A stretch of DNA of 64,000 bases from Cyclaneusma minus (Eukaryota > Ascomycota > Leotiomycetes > Marthamycetales > Marthamycetaceae), in contig JAKZHN010000011.1 in the NCBI GenBank assembly GCA_037179335.1, forward strand, positions 588,428 to 652,427, given 5' to 3'. A program made the position numbers and the translations under genes. Positions 11,101-23,170 of the stretch are shown here, in pieces (position 1 is the first letter of the stretch; the number at the start of each line of letters is the position of its first letter). The notes under the pieces are model-generated. The model had not been told where the DNA came from, made no database searches, and saw nothing but the letters and a program-made list of their open reading frames with translations.

Positions 11101-12911
11101 CACCCGAGAGGCCTCGAGATGCTACGGCTTTCCAGCCAACAAATCCTTCCACTCCCAGACAGTGGAGCGACCCGAATCATGGTCGCTTGAATCCACCAGG
11201 AGCACTTAGGCCAGACGATCCGGACTACGGACGTTTGAATGCTGCTAGCCAGGATGATATTCCTTCTGGTCCACGTAGTCGAGGCCCAAGAGGTGGAATG
11301 AGAGGTGGTGGCCCACAAGGTCGTGGTGAGCCTCGCAACGACTCGCGCAACTTGGGTCCTGAGCCTACTCCGCAGTCTTCCGAGATGCATCCACCAACTG
11401 GCCCTGCATCTCTAACTGGCCCTCCATCTGGTCGTGGTAGAATGGGAGGCAGGGCGCCATCACTCGACACACGCTCACAGATGGCTACTTCAACGCCCTC
11501 CACGCCCATCGCCCAATCACCCACAACCGGCGTTCATCCCGATCGACTAAGGCACCTGGGCGTTGTTGCCACTCCTCCTGCACAAGCTGCACCACCGCCA
11601 GGCCCACCCGTGCATCCCGACCGCATGGCCCACCTGGGCAACGAGTCCAACACACCACGAGGCTCTCCCATGGCCCCGCCCCAACCTACTCATCAATCCC
11701 ACCATTCCAACCAATCCTCCCCCGCCCCGCCACAACCCGCGCCAATCGGTCCCAAATCCTTCACCGCCCCTGGTCCCGCATCCGCACCAACCGGCCCCTC
11801 AACCCCCAATGAGCGAGTCCGCGGTGGCGGTGTCGGCGGTCCACGCAGACAGTTAGCTGGTATCAACAACACGCTCCAGCAAGCAGTAGCACAGAACAAC
11901 GCCCCCGACCGTCCCCATGACCGCGGTATCAATGCACGTGGTCGCGGTGCGCGCTCAGGTGGTAGTTCATTCGGCATGCATGCGCCAGAGACGCCTTCGC
12001 AGCTGTCTCAGCCACCGCTCCCTTCTCCGTCTGTTCCGCTGCCTGGAAGACTGGAACGACCGAGACATGAAGACGCTAGGCTTGCTCCGGAGCCCAAAGA
12101 TGATATCAGAGGTCCGATGGTTGATCCTCAACGTGCGGATTTGATCACTGGTCGTGGAAGTGCGAATAGCAGTTTTAACGACGACGCTGCACGGGATGCT
12201 GGACGAGGCAGTGGCCGAGAGAGAAGAGACCGGGACGCGAGACATGGCGGGAACAGCCGTAGGGGCTCAAGATCGAGAAGCCCTGCTGCTAGGGAGCGCG
12301 ATGGCGGTCATCGTGATGCTCGGGAAGCTAGGGATACGCGCGAAGTTGGCGAGGGCAAACGAGGTGAACGCGTTGATGTCGATGAGCGGGGTGAAAGGTC
12401 TGAAAGACGCCATTCAGAGTATCGCGAACCCAGAGAGTCGAGACGTGGTGGTGGACATCGTGAGAGCGGCCACCGTGAAAGCCGAGGCGACCGTCCTCCC
12501 CGTGGTTCTGGCAGAGACTCTGGTATCGGCGGTGCGCGCGACTTGATGACCTCGCACGAAGTCACACCCACTGGACCACCTCGAGACCGGGAGAGAGATT
12601 CACGCCGAGATAGTCGTAGTGCACGCGATGCTGAGACTGGTGGTCGTGACGCAGGTGGCCGAGAAAGAGAAATGCGACGTGGAGGCGATGATGCTGCTGA
12701 ACGGGGAGGTGGCGCAGGTGCTCCTAGTAGGGGACGAGAAGGCAGAGAAGGCCGAAGCGGCGATAGGCGCGAGCGAGGAGGTGATAGGGGTGGTGATCGA
12801 GGAGGAGATAGGCCGCCTAGGGAACAGAGAGATCCGGATAGTGGACGCAAGAGGGGAAGGGATGAGATGTTGGGGGGTGAGAGGGGTGGGGAGAAGAGAC
12901 CGAGACGTTAG
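5144..12911 (+). CDS. THO2: THO complex subunit 2 (THOC2 homologue)
   Basis: Largest subunit of the THO/TREX complex, which couples transcription elongation to mRNP assembly and nuclear export and limits R-loops. Two exons, 5144-9942 and 9998-12911, encode 2570 residues. The 55-bp intron has GTAAGT, a CTGAC branch point and TAG, and keeps the frame (V-P-S-T-N-G). Residues 1-130 are an RGG/proline-rich disordered leader. About 130-1150 is the helical THOC2 N-terminal/middle region. About 1210-1500 is the conserved Tho2 C-terminal domain, including SKERGCWFSKQAA and the SWHKNKETYE segment. From ~1600 the protein is disordered and basic, with RD/RGG/RS tracts and several P-D/E-R motifs such as HPDRLRHLG, HPDRMAHLG and NPERLAMVNPDRAELI. 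The start lies at the beginning of the long open frame, after CCAAGCGTCA. Identity is strong; the domain edges are estimates. Confidence 0.97.
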
Positions 12912-13999
12912 GGCGTGAGACGGGGACCTGATTAAATGCTTTGAAGCGTCTGCTATGGGGTTGTACAGCAGTGTAATTACAAAGGGGATGATGGAAAGGG
13001 GTCGAAGGGGGGTGGAAAGAGATTGTACTATGGAAAGGTATGGAAAGGAAAGGAGATTATGCTGGAAGGGGCGAGTTGTGGGAAGGGGAGACACGGGAAA
13101 GAAAATGCATTGGGCGGCGCGATGAGATAGATAATTTGTTTAGTTTGTACGATATACCAATTTGCCAAACGCGCTGCTCTCTTCGAATGGAAAAATACTT
13201 CAAATCAGACAGCTTTCTTCGAAATCCGGCATGAGAACATTCGGGCGGAGTCTGGGAACATGGTATGGGACATTGGTTGTTGCATTGCTGGGGTTTCTTT
13301 GGAGCTTTAGCTTGATCATGATGAGCTTGATGCGCGCAGCGCCCTACAAGCGGAATAGTGAACACTTTGAGATGTTTGATGCCTCTGAGAATGGCGAATG
13401 CTTTAGATTTAAGATGGAGCGTTGAAATAGATGGAACCTAGTCATTGAGACAGCTCTCGGTTCACACAATTCAATAGAGCCAGCGGGGCGGTGTGAGCAT
13501 GTACAGCTAGGCAAAATTACAAATATCCCCAGTCATTAAAAGCCTACCATCCGAGGACTAGGAATATTCTCAAAAATCGGGAATATTCCAAAGAATCCTG
13601 ACCACAGCCATTTGTCGATTTCAGAAAGGGGGTGCAGACTCTTTTCGTCCCGCTGTAGGATCCCCGATCCAATGATTTATGATGTTCCGGCGTAACGGCC
13701 CCATGAATTTAAAAGGTCCGGATGAAAAGTTTGAAAACAGTATTCGCGACAAGCAGCAGGCGATCCACGCAGTAGCAGAACCTTGGGGCGACGGCGCTGA
13801 CTGACCAGATTCTCACAGATGAGGCGTTTGTTTTCTCTTGTTGTTTTGAAAAGTCAAGGAATGCCGGAAGGCTTGAATTGGGCCAACCCTGGGTTTTCAG
13901 ATGTTGATTACTACGTCGAAGTCTGCCGAGATCATTGTTCGGCGCCAAGACGTACTTTACCCACCCATCCCGGGGTTCCGGTTTCTGGGGATAGAGAGA
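12912..13999. other. THO2 downstream intergenic region
   Basis: About 1.1 kb between the THO2 stop and the resumed array. It should hold the THO2 3' UTR. A plus-strand frame at 13162-13425 (87 codons; 65 if started at 13231) has one hydrophobic stretch (TLVVALLGFLWSFSLIMM) but no recognisable family, and a similar-length frame overlaps on the other strand, so I do not call it a gene. Near 13561 and 13579 are two GGAATATTC palindromes 9 bp apart. Nothing else stands out. Confidence 0.5.
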
Positions 14000-14547
14000 A
14001 GGAGGCGTGGGTGGTTTAAATACTTTCTTGCGTGCAAGGATGAGTTTCTCTATCCTAGTCACGTGACTATACAAGCGTAAAGTGTGCTCTGGCGTTTCGA
14101 GTCCGGGATGAGTGGTTAGTAGTCCCAGGCTCTTAGTGCTATGGTTGTTAGGTGAGGAGGTACAAAAGCTAGCCTTTTTCTTGCACACCTAGATCTCCAG
14201 ACCCAGAAAAGAATCGCAGATTACATGATGAGCCGGTGTAGGGAGACTCCAGGAATTGGTCATCTATGAACGGACACCTGGGCGATAGCGAATGAAAGAA
14301 TTCAGTCCACGAGAAGTCAAATATGCACATAGTTTGAAAGAAGAAGTCTACAGGCTCAAGAAGGAAAATGGTAGGAACTGAGAGGGCACGACGTTCGGGG
14401 ATGACGTGACAATATGACAGCAGCAGTGACGTTTCGACGGTGGATGGAGAGACGGTGGTGAGAACTACCTTTCCAAGCAGCGCGTGTGGTGCAAGCTTGC
14501 TGTTTGCTGTAAGGGCTGCCAATTCGGAATTCCTGGGTTGCACGAAA
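14000..14547. repeat. ~0.6-kb array, segment before retroelement 1
   Basis: This is the left part of the array unit that retroelement 1 interrupts. It contains module 6 and, at 14413-14460, the GACAGCAGCAG...GACGGTGG block also found in other units. It ends with CGAAA (14543-14547), the target duplication repeated at 28748-28752. Removing the element gives a module 6 to module 7 spacing of ~649 bp, matching the rest of the array. Confidence 0.8.
14015..14200. promoter_or_regulatory. Array module 6: divergent TATA / E-box promoter
   Basis: Leftward TATA TTTAAATACTTTC at 14015-14027, palindromic E-box AGTCACGTGACT (core 14060-14065), rightward box decayed to GGTACAAAAG (14159-14168), and CTAGATCTCCAG at 14189-14200, nearly identical to module 1. 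Confidence 0.55.
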
Positions 14548-14731
14548 TGTCGGGAATCTAAGGGTTCGGGGTTTTATGCGTAGAGTGGGTTTATTGGTGT
14601 GTATTTGTTTATCGAGAAAGAGGAAGGAGCGCGCCAGCCAGATTTTAAGGATTTGGTATAAAAGCTTTATCCGGGGCTAATTCAGGCGCTAACGCGCTAA
14701 TATATATTCTTATATATCAGCCGTTCCAATA
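14548..14731. repeat. LTR of retroelement 1 (left copy)
   Basis: 184 bp, paired with 28564-28747. Differences from the right copy are overwhelmingly C-to-T and G-to-A; for example the GC-rich CACGTGTCCTCACGTGCC of the right copy is TATATTCTTATATATC here. The left copy is the more heavily mutated. Confidence 0.92.
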
Positions 14732-15263
14732 TTGGGAGTTATTTTTTTTAGTAAATTCCAGGCTTTAATTTATTATTTTTATAGCTTAGCTAGCGTTTTT
14801 TATAATTAATTTTTTTAACCTTTTTATTAATCTATTTTTGCATTTTGACCGTTAAAGTATTTTTATTAATAATTTTTTTAAAAGCGTTATTATAATTTAA
14901 TTTGGTTGTAATATTATTTAAATTATTTTTTCTATTAATTTATTGTATGTTTTTAATTTTTTTAATATTACAATTTTGCCGAAAATATAAAATATTGATT
15001 ATTAATTTTTTTAGCCATAATTTCTAGCTTAATTAGGCAATTATATAGGCTAAATAAATTTATAGCCAATATTATAGGAATAAAAGAAATATTTAATTGC
15101 TTTAGAATTTTGTAAAAAATGGTATTTATAGCTATAGCTATATTTATGATTTAAATAGCTGCTAAAAGCTTATTAGCTAATATATTTTTAATAATTCTTT
15201 TTAATTTGGTAAAGCTTTAATATATTAAATTGCTAATAATAGTAAAAATATACTTTTTTTTAT

Positions 15264-15486
15264 CTAATCAGCTGCAGCAAAAGCCTTAGGCACCCATGGA
15301 TGGCTATAATAGCCCGTGCCCACGCAGCTGGCGCAGCGCTATCGCTAGCGCCAAGACCTGGAAATGGCTTTAAAAAAAGCGGCGATAAGCCAGCCTTCCT
15401 TTTTTAAATATAATTAATAATGTATTAACGACCCCCAAATTGCATATGCAATTTATTTTACCATTTACCCTTAATAAACCAATATT
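15264..15486. repeat. LTR of nested element (left copy)
   Basis: 223 bp, matching 22948-23170. It keeps a less-damaged GC-rich core (15268-15400) with ATCGCTAGCGCC-type palindromes that also occur in the LTRs at 32181 and 46573. Confidence 0.78.
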
Positions 15487-18400
15487 AATTAGCGTTTTTT
15501 TTATTAAAAACAGCAAATTCGCAAGATTATTAAAAAAAGGTATTGCCTTTAATTACGCAATATATTAATTGGCTTTTTAAAAAAGCGCAAGGCCTTAAAA
15601 TCCCTTAAGTTTTCATAATAAATAATTGAAATATAAAGCCAGCTTTTATTTGCCTTATTTAAACGCCGCATTTTATTACGGCTATTTAATTGCTTTAAAA
15701 TATACCGTTTTTATACCCCTATATTTTTTTAGCCACGCAATAATAATAAATTGCGCTTTTTTCCGCACAGCTATATTTTAAAACCTTCCGCCCCTATTAA
15801 TTTAAATTAAAAAATATCCAGATTTAATTTATTTAAATTTGTATTATTTAAATTTATAAATACCCAAATTTAAATTATTAAAACCAGCTTTAAGCCTTTA
15901 TTGAACAAAAGCTTAAAATAAGCCCAGCGCCCTCGCTTGGCATTTAAGGAATTTTATAGCTAGCTAATATAGCTTGGCAATTGCGCAATTAATTTACCTT
16001 TACCTATTTTTTTAAAAATAAATTATTTTATAGCATTTTATTTATTTACTTAATATAATTAGCTGCGTAATTAGCTATTTCAGATTTTATAATTAGACCG
16101 CCAAAAAAATTAAAGAAAAATAAATTTATTTTGTATTTAAAGTTTTATATTTCTAAAATTAAATGGCTATTTATGAAAGGCTATAATTTAAAAATATTTA
16201 ATATAAATAATCCAAAAATATATATTAGCTCTATTTTAAATATTATACTTTTAAATCAATATAGTAAGAAATTAAAAAAAAACTATTAGTATAAAATTGG
16301 AAATATTATATTAAAATAAATTCAAAAAATAGAATTGGGAAATATTTAAAAACGCAAATGAAAATATACGCCATTGTTTTAAAAAAAAGAAAATAGCATT
16401 TTTATAAATAATATAAAGGAAAGCAAAAAACTGGCTATTTCTTTTATTTAATTTGGCCATAAAAAAAATCTAAATATAGCTATTTGGCTTGCTAAACAAA
16501 ACGCGCAAAAAAGCATGCCTTTTATATTCAATATATTCTTAATTTAGTTACCAAAGGCATTTATGGCAATTGTTTTTTTTTTAAAAAAACAAATTAAATT
16601 TGAAAGCCTTTAATAGCCAATTTCCTTTTAGCTAAAATATTTAACAGACTTTTAAAAACAATTGGAGCTAAAGCAATTAAAAGATTAATTAAAAATTCAA
16701 TATTTTAAAACTAGTTTTATATTTAATTTAAACCGTTAGCCAAACCACTTTTAAAAAATGCCCGATACCAAAAAGATATACCAGGATTTTTAAAAGTTTT
16801 TTATAAAGCTATTTCTAGCTATAAAACAATTTCTATATTTCGCTATTCTTTTTCGGAATTAAAATACTACTTTTAAAAACGCTATATACTATCTCCTTTT
16901 TTTAGGCCCTTTACCAAAGCAAGGAAATAAAAGCCCAATTTCCTTAGATTTTGAAATAAATAAAAAAAAAACAATTATAAAGCCAGAAAAAAAATTATAA
17001 ATATTAGTAAAATATACCAAGAAAAAAACCGCTATAGCAATAAGCTATTTAATATTTTAAATGCCAAGCTTCAAAGGCTTTATAATATATATAATAAAAT
17101 TGGCATTTTAAAAACTAATTATATTATAATTTATTTATATATATTGATTAGCAAAGCCCGGAAATATTATAATTAGTTTTTAATATACAAAAATTTTATA
17201 TTTAATAAAATAATTAAATTTACCAAAATAAAATTTAAAACAAAAGCCAATAAAATAAGATACTAAAGTTTATAAAATAATACTAGCCTTCGCAAAGCTG
17301 TTATTAATAATTTAAATAAATTCAAAATAAAATGCCTAAATCTAATATTAAATAATTTTTAAAACATTTAATTCAATCTTGGTTTGAAATACCAATTAAT
17401 TAAAGCCATTAAATATTAGCTTTATAAAAACATTTAAAAGATTCCACATTGTAAATAAATTTTATTAAATTTGGCAGTTTAAATCTATTTCGCCATTTTT
17501 AATAAAATAAAAATTAATAGCTTTTTCGCAAACCAATTTAATATTTATATTTATTTCGAATTTGGCAAATATAATTCAAAATCCTTTAGCCACTTTTTTT
17601 ATACTGCAGCTTTGTTATTTTAATTTTAATACTCCCAAAATAATAATAAAATTAATAAAAAACCAAATTATTTAAATATAATTTTAGCAAATCAATTTTA
17701 TATTTACTATATTAATAGAAAAATATATAATAAAAAATATAATAGCAAATTTAAAAGGAATTTAAAAAAAAAGCTTTACTATATTTATAGCAAGCCAAAT
17801 TACTTTTTTACCAAGTATTCCAAGAATAAATAAAATAAATATTAAAACAAAAATAGTCAACAAATAAAAGGCATTACCATTTTTTTTATAAAATTAAAAA
17901 AGCGAAATTATAAAAAAACTTAACAATTAATAATTAGCAAAACATATTATATATTTTATTAAAATTATATAGCTTTTTTAAGTCATTTAATTATTTAATT
18001 TTAAAAACAAAAAAAGCCTTTAGTCAAATTTTAAATCAAATTTTAAATTATTATACTTATTTATAATTGGAACCGGTATCTTAAATAATTCAATTATTTT
18101 AATTTCTTTTGCAAATATGCAAATAGCTTATTTATTTATTAGAATATTTTTATTTAATCTATTTTACTTAAAAACTCATATTTTTATAGCAAAGTCTTTT
18201 ACCAATTATAAACGCTATACCAAAGGAACTTTTTAAGGCATATTTTTAAATAGCAATATTGCCAAAATCTTATTTAATAGCATTAATTAATTTAAAGCTT
18301 TCCAAACAATTATACCTAATCTAAAATTTAAACCTATTTTTAAAAGCATTTTTAATATTTGCTTTAAAAATAATAGCCCTAATAAATTATTAAGCATAAT

Positions 18401-19703
18401 TAATATTTAAATTTTATTTAAAAGAATCCCCTTTATTACAATAAATAATAATACCTTTATATTTTTCTCCTTGTATAATATAAAATAAATAGGTATTTAT
18501 TATAATAATATAGTAAATATTATAATTTAATTTAACTTTAAAATACCTATATTTATTAAATAGGGCTATTCCTGGTTTTTATTTATAATAAACAAATTTA
18601 ATAATAATAAAAAAGCTATTAAATATCTAATAGACATTGAATTAAAAAACAATACAAAAATTGGGGCTATATTATTGCAAAGAAAATGCAAAACCCTTTA
18701 TTTAATACAAATAAATTTTTTAACATAAAAACTTTAAAATAAATTATTAAAAATTGCTATTAATATTAAATTTATAGTAAATTTCCAGCGCGTTTTAAAT
18801 TTAATACCAGTAAAAGATTTTAATTTAATATTAAAATTTTAATAAATATTTTCTAATAAGAAGGCTATTATATTATTTATATTATAAATATTGCTATTAA
18901 ATTTTAAGCAATAAAATTTATATTATTTTAATATATAAAGGTAATTTATCAGGCTATTAAATTATATTAAATTAATATTTATTTGGGCTTATTTAATTTT
19001 TTAATTGCAAATGCCGATATAGAATTTATTAACAAAAAGTTTTAAGGCCAAATTGCTTTTAAAAAAAATTAAATAAAAATTATACCGGTAAAAACCTATT
19101 AGAATATTAAATAAAGTAAATGCTATTATATAAATTTTAAAAAAACTATTAAAAATATTTTTAATAATTTGCTAAATATCCCAATTAAAATTATATTGCA
19201 AATGGCAATTAAAGCTATAAATAATATAGCTGGACCAAATAGCTTTATGTTTTTTTGGTGTTTAATATTTATTTAAAATTTATTTATAAATTAGCATTAT
19301 TTCCTTTAATAATTAAAAGGGCGTAAACTATTAAAAAACCTACAGTTAAAATTTAAAAAATATATTTTAAAAAAATAATAACCAGCGTTTTAGCAATAAA
19401 AATATTTTAAATATTTTAAATATTATAAATCTGGAAATTAAATTAATAATTTTTATATATAAAAAAAATAAAAAGTAAAATAGCTTTTATAAATATTAAA
19501 AAAAATCAAATTATAATAATAGAAATTAATAAAACGAATATGGATTTTAAATTTATTTATATTAAGCTATAATATATAAATTAAAATGCCTTTTATAATT
19601 CGCTTTTAAATTAACCAGTATTTATAATATTAAATTGGCTAATTTTTATAGCGCTAATTATAATGCCAAATATTCCATTACCCGTTTTATTAATTATGCT
19701 ATA

Positions 19704-19811
19704 GCTTTCGTGATTTAGTGGTAATATTCGTGTTATCGCTGACTTGGCAAACCTTGTATAACGTGGTTTTTATACTATGCAAAGGTTGCGGGTTTAACCC
19801 CCGCAAAAAGC
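19704..19811 (+). pseudogene. Degenerate tRNA-like sequence
   Basis: An A-box-like TGATTTAGTGG follows GCTTTCG. Downstream GCGGG-TTTAACC-CCCGC forms a perfect 5-bp T-stem with a 7-nt loop (B-box-like GGTTTAACCCC). The 3' end AAAAAGC can pair with 5 of 7 bases of GCTTTCG. The 108-nt length implies an intron or insertion in the anticodon region. TTATCGC could be a RIP-altered Asp-type anticodon loop, while the 5' half also resembles Gly/Val tRNAs, so the isotype is undecided. It lies inside RIPed transposon DNA and is probably non-functional or a tRNA-derived fragment. Confidence 0.4.
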
Positions 19812-22800
19812 CCCGAGTCTTATTGGCCGGCGATTATTCGGGTAATTATTAAGCTATATAAAATGCTGGATAAATTCTAGTATTTTTAAACCAATAATTA
19901 TAGGATTTTTAAATTTCTATAAGGTTAAATCCCTTATAATTTTTAAAATCTTTATAATAAAAGCTTTATTTATATGTTGGTTATATAAAACAAGTTTTTT
20001 GGAAAAGTTTTAAATGGCTATTAAAGGGTTGCTGGAGAATTATTAGTTTTTTTATTAGCTTGGAATACTTGTTTTAAAGGCAGTTTTTTTAATTAGCGCT
20101 ATTAGCTATATTTTTAAAAAAGCCCCGAATGGGTATAATTAGAATAAATAATAAATGGATCAATAGCAGATAATTTTAATTGGTGAATTTAATTTAATAT
20201 AATAATATAAATTTTATAATATATACTTTTATTAATTAAAATCGCCAATATAATAATTAAATATAGCTGCTTTTTACCTGGTATTAAAATAACTATTGGA
20301 ATTTTTCATCTTTTAATTTAATACTAGCGGCTTTTTAGCGATTTTACAAGCATATTATTTTAGCTATTATTAATTACTATTTATTTTATTATAAAAGCAA
20401 TGGTGTTTTTTATAGGGCGAAACGGGCCGTTATTATAAAGGGCTGGAAATTGGGGATTTGCTTCGGAGATATTTTAATGTATTGGAAATAGGATTTCTGT
20501 AAAATGGGCTTTATTTCCATTATTAGCAAGGCTTTTTAGCTGGCAATAATATAAAATCAGTTTATAATAAAAAAGTGCCGAAGGATTATTGGAGCTCTTT
20601 TTAGCTTTACGCTAATATAGCGGGAAAAATAAAGCAAACGGATTAAAAAGGTGAGTTGTAGCCCCAAGCTAGAAAACTAAAAATAAAAAAGGTTAGGATA
20701 AAAACGAAATATAGCGCAGGGGTTGGAAATAAAGGAGTGGGGTATATATATATAAGGTTATTGAATTTTAAATTGTAGTAAAGCAGTTAAAAATATAATT
20801 ATAACTCGATACTAAAAAACCTTATAAACCCGCCTTTTAGGCATATATTAAATTGGCTATAAAATTTATTTCGTGATTTACCGGACCTTTTTCAAAAACT
20901 AGGGTCCTTATTTACTAGCTTAAAAAGGGAATTAGCTTGAGTGACGGTTTTTTTCTTTATAATAGTAGAAATACACAAATTATAAACGCTAACCGTATAT
21001 CCCAATTAAATGAATATATCGGACAATAAATTAAAAAAAAAATATGCTATAATTTAAAGCATTATTTAAACCAAAATTAAGATTATTAATTATATAGCTA
21101 AATTATCCTTAAATTTGATTAAATTCCCAATTAAATTTAGAAATTAAATTTAAATTAGATTTTCTAGCGCCAAAACAAAAATAGCATTTAAAATCAAATT
21201 TAAAAATAAGAAATATATATTTATATATTATAAAAAATAATTTTGAATTTTAATAGTACTTTTTTCAAAAACAAGCTTAATATACAGCTATATTTATAGC
21301 TAAAAAGAAAAGGCAAAATTATTATTAAAAGCCAACCATTTCAGCTTTTAAATCAGGCAAAAATAAATAGCGTTATAATTATAAATGTTTTTAAATCTGT
21401 TTTATTTAATTTTTAAATTTATAATAAAGGGCAAATATTTAAAATAAAAAAAATAAAAAAAACTAAAGACAAAATTATATTTATATTATATAAAGATTTA
21501 AAATTAGTGGTGCAAAAATACAATAATGCTGGCAAGCAATTTATTTTATTTTTTAAATATAAATGGCTATTATTTTTAAAGGATATTATATAGGCATATT
21601 TGCATTTTTAAAATAAATTGTATAAAAAAATCTATTATTATTTGCTTAAAAAAATAAAGAACAAATTTCCTTTTGGCATCATTATTTACTTTTTAAAGCT
21701 ATTTTATAATTTAGCTAAAACCGGCCTTTATTGATTTATTACTTATTTACAGCATTATATCAAAAAGCTCTATATAAAAATATCTATATTTAACCCTTAT
21801 TTTATAATTTCCAACCCAAATTTTAAAAATCCAAATTTGCAAGCAATAATAGTATTTTAAACGAATAATATTTTAATTTTAGCTATTTAAAAATAATTAG
21901 ACCTGAAGAAATAAAAGCTTTAAAATGCCAAGTTTAAAATTAAACCAAAAACGGAATTAATGAAAAACACCCTTTTAATATTTAATAAATGCATGTTTTT
22001 TTGAAAAAAGCTACAATTCTTAAAAAAAAGGCCAAATTAATAAAATTAATTTTATAAATTTTATAGCTTTTAATATAAAAGCTTATTACATTTAAAAACG
22101 AGCGAAAGCAATTTACCTATTTTTAGTCTATTAGCCAAAATTAGTATTTAATTTTTTAATTGCAATTTAATCCCAAAACCCCATTAAATAAAATGCAAAA
22201 ATTCTAAATAAGAAATTATAACAAATAATAAATAATTTGAATTGGGAATTTATTTAGATTTTCCTGGATATTTTTATAGCTAAATTATTTATTTTATAAA
22301 TAAATTATTTGCTAATAATAAGAATTTGTTTTTCTAATTGAATCATTTAGTTATTTTAGCAAATAGATTTTTAAATATTTTAGCGGCTATATTTAAATTT
22401 AAAAATAATATTTTTTATTAGAGCAGCACTAAATTAAAAAAAATTACCAAAAGCATTTTAGTTTTTAAAATTTTAATTTTAATATTGGAAATAAATATAG
22501 CTGTATTTATTAGCTTTATATTTAATTTAATTACTTTTTAGCTAAATATATTTAATATGTTTATTATTATTTATATAGATAATCATAGCTTTTATAAATA
22601 TTTAATTGAGCTAGGAATAATTATAAAAAAGCGCTTAATAATAAAACTTTTGCATTTAAAGCAAAGCTAAAAAAAAGAGTTTTAAAAAATTAAATAAATT
22701 AATAGCAAAGGTAATCCAGCTAATGCATTTATTAAAGCTGCTTTTAATAAAACTTTAAAAACACTGGTAAATATAAATAAATTTATTATTAAAACAAAAA

Positions 22801-22947
22801 GTTTGATTGAGAGAAAAAAATAGCTTTAAAAAAACCCTAATTTTTTAAGAAATTATAACGGAGAAAAGATTTTAAAGCCATTATTTAATTAAATACCAAT
22901 ATTAGCAATTGGCCAGCTTTTATTATAAAATAAAGAGCTTTTAATAT

Positions 22948-23170
22948 TTAACCAATTGCAGCAAAAGCCTTAAGCACTTATAGGTAATTATAATGGCCCG
23001 TGCCCACGCAGCTAGCGCAGCGCTATTGCTAGCGCCAAAATTTGGGAATGGCTTTAAAAAAACGGTAATAAATTAGCCTTTTTTCCTTAGACACAATTAA
23101 TAGTATATTAACGACCCCCAAATCGCACGTGCAAATTATTTTACCCGTTTGCCTTTAGTAAACCAATATT
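22948..23170. repeat. LTR of nested element (right copy)
   Basis: Partner of 15264-15486. Both copies contain the CCCGTGCCCACGCAGCT core followed by GACCCCCAAAT. Confidence 0.78.

Larger units (their letters stand above)
15264..23170. mobile_element. Nested LTR element inside retroelement 1 (RIP-mutated)
   Basis: A 7.9-kb insertion bounded by equal-length 223-bp direct repeats (15264-15486, 22948-23170) containing CAGCAAAAGCC, CCCGTGCCCACGCAGC and AACGACCCCCAAAT. The likely target duplication is TTTAT (15259-15263, 23171-23175), weak evidence in such AT-rich DNA. The repeat termini are not TG...CA, perhaps because of RIP. Directly after the left repeat is AATTAGCGTTTTTTTTATT, shared with the nested element at 32181, suggesting a related family. 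I found no readable protein. A tRNA-like sequence lies at 19704-19811. Confidence 0.75.

Noticed and set aside
13162..13425. Small membrane-protein gene downstream of THO2
   Set aside because: One hydrophobic stretch but no family, no supporting start context, and an overlapping frame of similar length on the other strand.
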